Below, one piece after another: positions 23,680-30,150 of a DNA stretch of 30,150 nucleotides; position 1 is the stretch's first letter, and each line of letters opens with the position of its first letter. The stretch is from Lachnoclostridium sp. UBA7097 (GTDB lineage Bacteria > Bacillota > Clostridia > Lachnospirales > Lachnospiraceae), in the NCBI GenBank assembly GCA_002499945.1, contig DKYP01000016.1, positions 1 to 30,150 of the forward strand. The letters are read 5' to 3'. A program made the translations under genes and the position numbers. The notes beneath the pieces are model-generated. The model made no database searches. It had not been told where the DNA came from and was given only the letters and a program-made list of their open reading frames with translations.

Positions 23680-23808
23680 ATTATACTGCACGCTAGAAAG
23701 ATTTACCGTGCAGTATAATCGGATGCGCACGGCCGCATAAGGAATTATGCCGCTTTGCGGCTGCGGCCGGCGCAATACTCAACTGCCGGTTTCACCGGCG
23801 TTGAGTAT
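23680..23808. repeat. Three-hairpin GC-rich palindromic element, 129 bp
   Basis: Three adjacent hairpins fill this block. The first is a perfect 13-bp stem (ATTATACTGCACG 23680-23692 with 23707-23719). The second is GC-rich: GCGC-AC-GGCCGCA (23725-23737) with TGCGGCC-G-GCGC (23762-23773), enclosing GCCGC-TTT-GCGGC (23749-23761). The third joins ATACTCAAC (23775-23783) with GTTGAGTAT (23800-23808) and GCCGG with CCGGC, 14 bp with one bulged T. It stands between two divergent genes, so it is not an ordinary terminator. It may be an interspersed palindromic repeat or a structured RNA. No open frame is apparent in it. Confidence 0.8.
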
Positions 23809-23878
23809 AAATTTAATAACCAGCCTGTGCATAATGTTACAAAAGGTTACAAAGGATTATGGAGGATAATAGTATAAA

Positions 23879-24739
23879 ATGTGGATTGCTGATGGATGGA
23901 AGGATTATGAGGTTATAGATACATCTTGTGGGGAGAAGTTAGAGAGATGGGGGGATTATATACTTATACGCCCGGACCCGCAGGTTATATGGAATACAAA
24001 GAAAAAGGCAGCAGGGTGGAGAAAACCAGACGGGCATTACCACCGGAGCAGCAAGGGAGGCGGCAGCTGGGAGTTTTTTAATATGCCAGGTGTATGGCAG
24101 ATAGGGTATAAAGACTTCCGGTTTAACTTGCAGCCCTTTAAATTCAAGCATACAGGGCTTTTCCCGGAACAGGCAGCCAACTGGGAGTGGGCAGGTAATA
24201 AAATAAGAAATTCAGGCCGGGGTATCAAGGTGCTTAACCTTTTCGCATATACAGGGGGTGCAACTCTTGCGGCAGCGGCAGCAGGGGCAAGTGTTACACA
24301 TGTGGATGCCTCAAAAGGGATGGTGTCATGGGCTAAGGAGAACCTGGCAGCTTCAGGGCTTGCAGATGCGCCTGTAAGGTGGATTGTTGATGATTGTGTG
24401 AAGTTTGTGGAACGTGAAATACGGCGTGGAAAGAAGTATGACGCAATTATTATGGACCCCCCTTCATATGGGCGTGGCCCAAAGGGTGAAGTATGGAAGA
24501 TTGAGGAGAAAATACATGATTTTTTGAAGCTTTGTGTCAATTTACTGCCAGACCAGCCATTGTTTGTGTTAATTAATTCTTATACGACAGGATTGCAGCC
24601 AGCTGTTTTGTCTTATATGTTAAACCTTGAAGTAGTGCCAAAATACGGTGGAAGGGCAGATTCACAGGAAATCGGGCTGCCTGTAACTTCTAACGGGCTG
24701 GTACTGCCATGCGGGGCGTCAGGACGCTGGGAAGGGTGA
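23879..24739 (+). CDS. Class I SAM-dependent methyltransferase (RlmI/COG1092-like)
   Basis: A 286-aa methyltransferase with a Rossmann fold. The SAM-binding region is KVLNLFAYTGGATLAAAAAG (motif I), then VTHVDASKGMVSWAKEN, with the catalytic-type motif IIMDPPSYGRG (motif IV). These match the COG1092 group that includes rRNA cytosine methyltransferase RlmI, but the PUA domain of RlmI is missing, so the target cannot be named. The N-terminal ~100 residues are rich in Trp and Lys. The ATG at 23879 has GGAGG 13 nt upstream, a long spacing. The short direct repeat GTTACAAAAG/GTTACAAAGG at 23836-23855 precedes it. I see no clear promoter. Confidence 0.85.
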   Translation: MWIADGWKDYEVIDTSCGEKLERWGDYILIRPDPQVIWNTKKKAAGWRKPDGHYHRSSKGGGSWEFFNMPGVWQIGYKDFRFNLQPFKFKHTGLFPEQAANWEWAGNKIRNSGRGIKVLNLFAYTGGATLAAAAAGASVTHVDASKGMVSWAKENLAASGLADAPVRWIVDDCVKFVEREIRRGKKYDAIIMDPPSYGRGPKGEVWKIEEKIHDFLKLCVNLLPDQPLFVLINSYTTGLQPAVLSYMLNLEVVPKYGGRADSQEIGLPVTSNGLVLPCGASGRWEG

Positions 24740-24748
24740 AACACAAGT

Positions 24749-24777
24749 TTGACTATACAGTATAATAATGGTATAAT
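24749..24777 (+). promoter_or_regulatory. Sigma-A type promoter of the gdpP-rplI-dnaB operon
   Basis: TTGACT at 24749-24754 and a perfect TATAAT at 24772-24777 are separated by 17 bp. Transcription would start near 24784, giving a ~120-nt leader before gdpP. Confidence 0.85.
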
Positions 24778-24820
24778 TTTATAGTTAATGCTTGCATTGC
24801 ATAAAGAAAGAATGAGGATA

Positions 24821-24893
24821 AGTTTGAAAGTTCTTTTCAAACTGTTTATTAATGCTTTATCAATTTTGGGAAAGGCATCCAGAATTGATAAAG
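24821..24893 (+). other. Two-hairpin leader in front of gdpP
   Basis: AGTTTGAAA (24821-24829) pairs perfectly with TTTCAAACT (24835-24843). CTTTATCAATT (24855-24865) pairs perfectly with AATTGATAAAG (24883-24893) across a 17-nt loop. The second stem ends next to the ribosome binding site (GAAGGGG, 24893-24899). The hairpins could affect stability or translation; no T run follows and no known riboswitch class is recognised. Confidence 0.55.
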
Positions 24894-24906
24894 AAGGGGT
24901 ATATAT

Positions 24907-26955
24907 ATGAAACATAAAGTCAAGCTTAAGGGTGTTTTAAGATTACTTTTAAGATGGCCTGCAGTGTTTAGTATCTTATTTGCTATAATGGATATACAAT
25001 TATTTATGTATAACATAAAAGCAGGGATTATAGGGCTTTTTTATTTTGCTGTATATATAATGGCCTGTGCTGTAATTATTTTAACAAGCAGAAGGCGTCT
25101 GCAGAAGGAACTGGTTGAATTTGCGGTTAATTACGGGCAGCTGCAGATGGAGATAGTTGAAAACCTGACAGTCCCGTATGCCATTTTAAATGAGGACGGC
25201 CATCTTTTGTGGGGCAATGAGGAGTTTATTAAGGTAATTGTAAATAAAAAGGCAGCAAGGCGCAATATAAGCAATATTTTCCCGGAGATAACAACAGAAA
25301 AGCTTCCGCATGATTATGATTTAAAGGTGGAGCATGTTAAATTTAAAGATAAGTATTACAGGGCTGATATGCGCCTCGTTATTTCAGAAGATATAGGAAA
25401 GATTGATGAAAATAGTGATATAAACCAGCTTATTGACTATAATACAATTATTTCCATTTTCCTGTATGATGAAACAGATATGATGGAGCTTGAGCAGAAG
25501 AGGGAAGAAGAAAACCTTGTAGCAGGGCTTTTATATATTGATAATTATGATGAATTTATTGACAGTATAGATGATGTGCGCCAGGCACTTATGACAGCCC
25601 TTATTGACAGAAAGATAAATAAATATATGCAAGGCATAGATGCTATTTCCAAAAAGATTGAAAAAGATAAGATTTTCTTTGTGTTTAAGCAGCATTACCT
25701 TGCAGAACTGAAAGCAAACAGGTTTTCAATACTGGAGGAAATCAGGAATATAAACATTGGCAATGGGCAGGTGGCAACCATAAGCATAGGGATAGGGACA
25801 GGGAAAGAAACATTTGCTGAACGTTATGACCTTGCAAGGGCAGCTATTGACCTTGCGCTTGGGCGTGGCGGCGACCAGGCGGTTATTAAGAGCAACGGGC
25901 AGGAATTTTTCTTTGGCGGCAAGAGTGTGCAGGTTGAGAGGAATACACGTGTAAAAGCCCGTGTAAAGGCACATGCACTTAAAGAGTTAATTGAAGGCAA
26001 GGAACGTGTTGTTGTAATGGGCCATTCCATAGGTGATGTTGACTCATTTGGCGCTTCTGTGGGAATTTACCGCATTGCACGTGCGCTTAACAGGAAAGCC
26101 AATATTGTGCTTGGTGATACTGATGCGTCAGTAAAGGCAATTAAGGAACGGTTCCATACAAAAGAGTATGAAGAAGATATGATAGTAAATGGCCAGATGG
26201 CAATGGACCTGGTTGATGAAAGCACTGTACTTGTTATTGTTGACGTGAACAGGGGTAGTTATACAGAGTGCCCTGCCCTTATTGAAATGGCACAGACAGT
26301 TGTTGTAATAGACCACCACCGCCAGGCAGGTGATGCTATTGATAAAGCTGTATTATTTTATATTGAACCTTACGCTTCTTCTGCCTGTGAAATGGTTGCA
26401 GAAATTTTACAGTATATTGGGAACGGGACTAAATTAAGGCCAGCAGAAGCAGAAGCCATGTATGCAGGTATTATGATTGATACCAATTATTTCTCCAACA
26501 GGACGGGGGTAAGGACATTTGAAGCAATGGCTTATCTCAGAAGAAGCGGTGCGGACTCTATAAGGGTAAGGAAAGTTTTCCGTGAAGATTTAGGGGAATA
26601 TAAGATACGTGCTGCCGCAATACAGGATACGGAACTTTACAAAGGTGTATTTGCAATAGCACAGAGCCAGTCAGAGGGGGTTGAATCCCCTACCGTTGTT
26701 GCATCTAAAATTGCCAATTCACTTCTTGATATTAACGGGGTGAAAGCATCTTTTGTACTTACTAAATATAATGGCAAAGTTTATATAAGTGCACGTTCAA
26801 TAGATGAAGTAAATGTCCAGCTTATGATGGAAAGAATAGGCGGCGGCGGGCATATTAATATGGCAGGTGCACAGCTTAAGGATACAAGCGTTGAAGAAGC
26901 AAAAGACATTATAAGAAAACAGATTGACAATATGATTGAGGAAGGAGAAATATAG
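24907..26955 (+). CDS. gdpP: Cyclic-di-AMP phosphodiesterase GdpP (DHH family)
   Basis: A 682-aa membrane protein that breaks down c-di-AMP. Two membrane helices lie at about 15-32 and 36-57, then a PAS-like sensor (VPYAILNEDGHLLWGNEEF), a degenerate GGDEF domain (about 180-340, no active GGDEF motif), and the DHH/DHHA1 phosphodiesterase. Catalytic residues seen are His373, Asp377 and Asp379 in GHSIGDVDSFG, DVNRG, Asp469-His470-His471, and GGGGHINMAGAQL near the end. It starts at ATG 24907 and its stop is one base before the rplI ATG. The gdpP-rplI-dnaB order is the same as in many Firmicutes. Confidence 0.96.
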   Translation: MKHKVKLKGVLRLLLRWPAVFSILFAIMDIQLFMYNIKAGIIGLFYFAVYIMACAVIILTSRRRLQKELVEFAVNYGQLQMEIVENLTVPYAILNEDGHLLWGNEEFIKVIVNKKAARRNISNIFPEITTEKLPHDYDLKVEHVKFKDKYYRADMRLVISEDIGKIDENSDINQLIDYNTIISIFLYDETDMMELEQKREEENLVAGLLYIDNYDEFIDSIDDVRQALMTALIDRKINKYMQGIDAISKKIEKDKIFFVFKQHYLAELKANRFSILEEIRNINIGNGQVATISIGIGTGKETFAERYDLARAAIDLALGRGGDQAVIKSNGQEFFFGGKSVQVERNTRVKARVKAHALKELIEGKERVVVMGHSIGDVDSFGASVGIYRIARALNRKANIVLGDTDASVKAIKERFHTKEYEEDMIVNGQMAMDLVDESTVLVIVDVNRGSYTECPALIEMAQTVVVIDHHRQAGDAIDKAVLFYIEPYASSACEMVAEILQYIGNGTKLRPAEAEAMYAGIMIDTNYFSNRTGVRTFEAMAYLRRSGADSIRVRKVFREDLGEYKIRAAAIQDTELYKGVFAIAQSQSEGVESPTVVASKIANSLLDINGVKASFVLTKYNGKVYISARSIDEVNVQLMMERIGGGGHINMAGAQLKDTSVEEAKDIIRKQIDNMIEEGEI

Positions 26956-26956
26956 T

Positions 26957-27403
26957 ATGGAAGTAATTTTACTAGAGGATGTTAAATCACTGGGCAAGAA
27001 AGGTGAAATTGTAAAAGTAAGTGACGGCTATGCACGGAACTATATTTTCAAGAAAAACCTTGGAAGGGAAGCAACAACAAAGAACCTTAATGAATTGAAA
27101 CTCCAGAAACAGCATGAGGAAAAGATTGCCAAAGAAAAGCTTGATGAGGCAAGGGCATTCGCAGAAGAATTAAAAGATAAGTCAGTAACTTTGTCAATAA
27201 AAACAGGTTCAGGCGGCAGAAGTTTTGGCTCTGTTTCAACAAAAGAGATTTCAGCTGCCATAAAAGAACAGCTTGGCTATGATATTGATAAAAAGAAAAT
27301 GGCACTTGATGTCCCTGTAAAAAGCCCGGGGACTTATAACCTTACAATAAAGCTGCATCCAAAGGTTACAGGGGAGTTAAGTGTGGTAGTTAAGGAAGCA
27401 TAA
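26957..27403 (+). CDS. rplI: 50S ribosomal protein L9
   Basis: A 148-aa ribosomal protein. The N-terminal signature VILLEDVKSLGKKGEIVKVS and DGYARNYIF is characteristic, followed by the long connecting helix rich in Lys and Glu and the C-terminal domain with GRSFGSVSTKEISAA. The length is standard. I start at ATG 26957 (MEVILLEDV), with GGAG 9 nt upstream; an in-frame start at 26936 lies within gdpP. It is translationally coupled with gdpP and dnaB. Confidence 0.97.
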   Translation: MEVILLEDVKSLGKKGEIVKVSDGYARNYIFKKNLGREATTKNLNELKLQKQHEEKIAKEKLDEARAFAEELKDKSVTLSIKTGSGGRSFGSVSTKEISAAIKEQLGYDIDKKKMALDVPVKSPGTYNLTIKLHPKVTGELSVVVKEA

Positions 27404-27405
27404 GT

Positions 27406-28746
27406 ATGCAGGATGAAGTTATAAAAAGGATACCGCCCCATAATATAGAAGCAGAACGTGCAGTTATCGGCTCTATGATTATGGATTCTGATGCTATTAT
27501 GGCAGCCTTGGAAATGCTGTCACCAGAAGATTTTTACCAGGGGCAATATGGTATAATATTTAATGCGCTTGCAGAAATGTATAAATCAGGGATTGGTGCA
27601 GACCTTGTTACACTCCAGGAAAAGCTCCGGGAAAAGGAAGTGCCACCAGAACTTACAAGTGTTGAGTTTATAGGCGGGCTTATAGGAAGTGTACCAACAT
27701 CTGCCAGTATAAGGCATTATGCCAGCATAGTACATGACAAGGCTGTTTTAAGGCGTCTTATACAGGTAACAGAACATATAAGCAATACCTGCTATATGGA
27801 CAGGCAGCCAGCCAGCGATATACTTGATGAAACAGAAAAAAGCATATTTGATGTATTACAGAAACGTGGCGGGAGCGGGTTTGAGCCAATACGTGATATA
27901 GTATTAAGAACCCTTGACAGCATTGAGAAAGCAGCAAAACAGAAGGGGCATATTACAGGGCTTGAAACCGGTTTCCGTGACCTTGATTATAAAACAGCAG
28001 GCTTACAGAAGTCAGACCTTATACTTATTGCAGCAAGGCCTGCCATGGGAAAGACAGCATTTGTACTGAATATTGCAGAATATATGGCACTCCACAGCAA
28101 AAGCACCATAGCAATATTCAGCCTTGAGATGAGCAAGGAACAGCTTATAAAACGTATGCTTTCAATGAACTCACATGTTGATTCACAGAAAATAAGGACT
28201 GGTGACCTGGAAGATGAGGACTGGGACAAGCTTGTAGGGAGTGTGCGCAAAATCGGCAATTCAAACCTTGTAATAGATGATACATCAGGAATAACCGCCC
28301 AGGAACTGCGTTCAAAATGCCGCCGGCTAAAGATTGAGAAAGGGCTTGACCTTGTAATAATAGATTACCTGCAGCTTATGTCAGGCTCAGGCAGGAGAAG
28401 GGGTGAAAACAGGCAGCAGGAGATATCAGATATATCACGTGCACTTAAAATAATGGCAAGGGAACTGGATATACCTGTTATAGCACTCTCGCAGCTTTCA
28501 CGTGCTGTAGAACAGCGTCCTGATAAAAAGCCGCTTCTGTCAGACCTGCGTGAATCAGGGGCAATAGAGCAGGATGCGGACATGGTAATGTTTCTTTACA
28601 GGGATGAATATTATAACCCTGATACAGAGGAAAAAGGCGTGGCAGAAGTTATTATTGCCAAACAGAGAAGCGGGCCTACAGGTTCGGTGAAACTTGCATG
28701 GCTTTCACAGTTTACCAAATTTGGCAACCTTGAAATTTCTGCTTAA
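27406..28746 (+). CDS. dnaB: Replicative DNA helicase DnaB
   Basis: A 446-aa hexameric helicase that unwinds DNA at the fork. The N-terminal domain starts PPHNIEAERAVIGSMIMD. The RecA-like domain has Walker A ARPAMGKTAF (Lys216), FSLEMSKEQLIKRM, Walker B LVIIDYLQLM, and the C-terminal SDLRESGAIEQDADMVMFLY with KQRSGPTG, all typical. It begins 3 nt after rplI with AAGGAAG upstream. No intein is present. A short AT-rich sequence follows its stop, without a clear terminator. Confidence 0.97.
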   Translation: MQDEVIKRIPPHNIEAERAVIGSMIMDSDAIMAALEMLSPEDFYQGQYGIIFNALAEMYKSGIGADLVTLQEKLREKEVPPELTSVEFIGGLIGSVPTSASIRHYASIVHDKAVLRRLIQVTEHISNTCYMDRQPASDILDETEKSIFDVLQKRGGSGFEPIRDIVLRTLDSIEKAAKQKGHITGLETGFRDLDYKTAGLQKSDLILIAARPAMGKTAFVLNIAEYMALHSKSTIAIFSLEMSKEQLIKRMLSMNSHVDSQKIRTGDLEDEDWDKLVGSVRKIGNSNLVIDDTSGITAQELRSKCRRLKIEKGLDLVIIDYLQLMSGSGRRRGENRQQEISDISRALKIMARELDIPVIALSQLSRAVEQRPDKKPLLSDLRESGAIEQDADMVMFLYRDEYYNPDTEEKGVAEVIIAKQRSGPTGSVKLAWLSQFTKFGNLEISA

Positions 28747-28775
28747 AATTTTTTTAAGAATATGGAAAATCTTTC

Positions 28776-28804
28776 TTGATTTAAAGAGGAGAAGTGTATA
28801 AAAT
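28776..28804 (+). promoter_or_regulatory. Sigma-A type promoter of pgi
   Basis: TTGATT at 28776-28781 and TAAAAT at 28799-28804 are separated by 17 bp. Transcription would start near 28811, about 50 nt before pgi. Confidence 0.6.
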
Positions 28805-28860
28805 AGACTTAGATATTAAACTATTAAATGCTGCCGTTAAGGTGGCGGAATGGAGGATTT

Positions 28861-30150
28861 ATGGCAAATCAGGTGAAGTTTGGGTACTCATTGGCATGTA
28901 ATGTAATCTCAGAAGATGAGATTAAGTCTATGGAGAAAATTGTAAGCGATGCAAAAGAGGTTCTTTTAAGCAGGAACGGTGCAGGCAATGATTTCCTTGG
29001 CTGGATTGACCTTCCTGTAGCGTATGATGTAGAAGAATTTGGGCGTATTAAGAAAGCAGCTGAAAAAATCCAGTCTGATTCAGAAGTTCTTTTAGTAATC
29101 GGCATTGGTGGTTCTTACCTTGGCGCAAGGGCTGCAATTGAATTTTTAAGGCACAGTTTCTATAACAGTGTAAGCAAAGAAGTACGTAAAACTCCAGAAA
29201 TCTATTACTGTGGCAATAACCTGAGCGGGACATACCTTTCACAGCTTATTGATGTAATCGGGGACAGGGATTTTTCTGTAAATGTCATAAGCAAGTCAGG
29301 TACAACAACAGAACCAGCTGTAGCTTTCCGTATCTTCAAGAAGATGCTTGAAAAGAAATATGGCAAAGAAGGGGCAGCAAAGAGGATTTATGCTACAACA
29401 GATAAGGAAAGAGGGGCATTAAAGAGCCTTGCAACAGAAGAAGGATACGAAACATTTGTAGTGCCTGATGATGTAGGGGGACGTTTCTCTGTGCTTACAG
29501 CAGTAGGGCTTCTTCCAATTGCAGTAAGTGGTGCAGATATTTCAAAACTTATGGAAGGTGCTGCTTCAATGCGTGAAGTATGCCTGAATAAGAATTTTGA
29601 AGAGAATGATGCACTCCAGTATGCAGCAGTAAGGAATATACTTCTCCGCAAAGGCAAGAGCGTGGAAATACTTTGCAACTATGAACCAGTATTCCATTAT
29701 GTAGCAGAGTGGTGGAAGCAGCTTTATGGTGAGAGCGAAGGGAAAGACCAGAAGGGAATATTCCCGGCATCCGTAGACCTTACAACAGACCTTCATTCAA
29801 TGGGCCAGTTTATCCAGGATGGAAGCCGTATAATGTTTGAAACAGTTATGGAACTGGAAAAACCTTCATTTGATATAACACTTGAAGAAGAACCTGTAGA
29901 CCTTGACGGGCTTAACTACCTTACAGGAAAGACACTTGACTTTATTAATAAAAGTGCAATGAAGGGGACACAGCTTGCACATACAGATGGTAATGTGCCA
30001 AACCTTACAATAAAAGTTCCAGAGCAGAATGAATTTTATCTTGGACAGCTTTTCTATTTCTATGAGTTTGCATGTGGTGTCAGTGGTTATGTACTTGGAG
30101 TTAATCCATTTAACCAGCCTGGAGTTGAAAGTTATAAGAAGAATATGTTT
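28861..30150 (+). CDS. pgi: Glucose-6-phosphate isomerase, 3' end beyond the window
   Basis: The frame is open from ATG 28861 to the window edge, 430 codons of an expected ~450, so only the last residues are missing. The enzyme interconverts glucose 6-phosphate and fructose 6-phosphate in glycolysis. Visible motifs are VIGIGGSYLGARA, the phosphate-binding SKSGTTTEPAVAFR, the first family signature DDVGGRFSVLTAVG, and the second one, NPFNQPGVESYKK, near the edge. GGAGG lies 5 nt before the ATG. Confidence 0.97.
   Translation, partial: MANQVKFGYSLACNVISEDEIKSMEKIVSDAKEVLLSRNGAGNDFLGWIDLPVAYDVEEFGRIKKAAEKIQSDSEVLLVIGIGGSYLGARAAIEFLRHSFYNSVSKEVRKTPEIYYCGNNLSGTYLSQLIDVIGDRDFSVNVISKSGTTTEPAVAFRIFKKMLEKKYGKEGAAKRIYATTDKERGALKSLATEEGYETFVVPDDVGGRFSVLTAVGLLPIAVSGADISKLMEGAASMREVCLNKNFEENDALQYAAVRNILLRKGKSVEILCNYEPVFHYVAEWWKQLYGESEGKDQKGIFPASVDLTTDLHSMGQFIQDGSRIMFETVMELEKPSFDITLEEEPVDLDGLNYLTGKTLDFINKSAMKGTQLAHTDGNVPNLTIKVPEQNEFYLGQLFYFYEFACGVSGYVLGVNPFNQPGVESYKKNMF

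Noticed and set aside
23680..23808. Hairpin block as a transcription terminator
   Set aside because: Flanking genes are divergent and the stems are not followed by T runs of terminator length.

Overview
The window looks like chromosomal DNA of an anaerobic, low-to-moderate-GC Firmicute, most likely a gut Lachnospiraceae-type Clostridium. The evidence is the mrnC-rlmB-sigH neighbourhood, a six-gene Rnf complex, an oxygen-sensitive radical-SAM sulfatase maturase, sigma-A promoters of the TTGACA/TATAAT type with 17-bp spacers, and the gdpP-rplI-dnaB order. No rRNA, CRISPR array, transposase or phage gene was seen.

Layout. (1) 1-2500: a tRNA-Cys cut by the window edge, then mrnC, rlmB and sigH, a tRNA-Thr with its own promoter and terminator, and a small reading frame with a good ribosome binding site but a stop at codon 5. 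(2) 2618-8116: rnfCDGEAB, an ion-pumping ferredoxin:NAD+ oxidoreductase operon with a clear promoter, a ~175-nt leader and a terminator. RnfE carries a Cys motif and an Ala/Lys-rich tail. (3) 8087-10277: an AT-rich accessory pocket holding an AAA/ABC-type ATPase translationally coupled to a PIN-like nuclease, then a 54-aa single-pass membrane protein, closed by a strong hairpin terminator. (4) 19695 down to 10277, minus strand: one seven-gene operon for organosulfate use: SsuB-, SsuC- and SsuA-like importer, alkylsulfatase (SdsA-like), arylsulfatase, its radical-SAM activating enzyme, and a LacI-type regulator at the end. Two palindromes lie at the promoter. (5) 23564 down to 19871, minus strand: pspA-ydjG-ydjH-ydjI, the same gene set as the Bacillus subtilis ydjFGHI membrane-stress operon. 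(6) 23680-23808: a 129-bp block of three strong hairpins in the divergent gap before a class I methyltransferase gene. (7) 24749-30150: gdpP (c-di-AMP phosphodiesterase), rplI, dnaB and pgi, the last running off the window.

How it fits together. Rnf couples reduced ferredoxin to NAD+ reduction and an ion gradient. The organosulfate operon appears to import sulfate esters and hydrolyse them inside the cell, since neither sulfatase has a visible signal peptide; the LacI regulator suggests substrate induction. The ATPase-nuclease pair with its neighbouring small membrane protein is the best candidate for an undescribed system, probably defensive. The three-hairpin element is the best unexplained non-coding signal.
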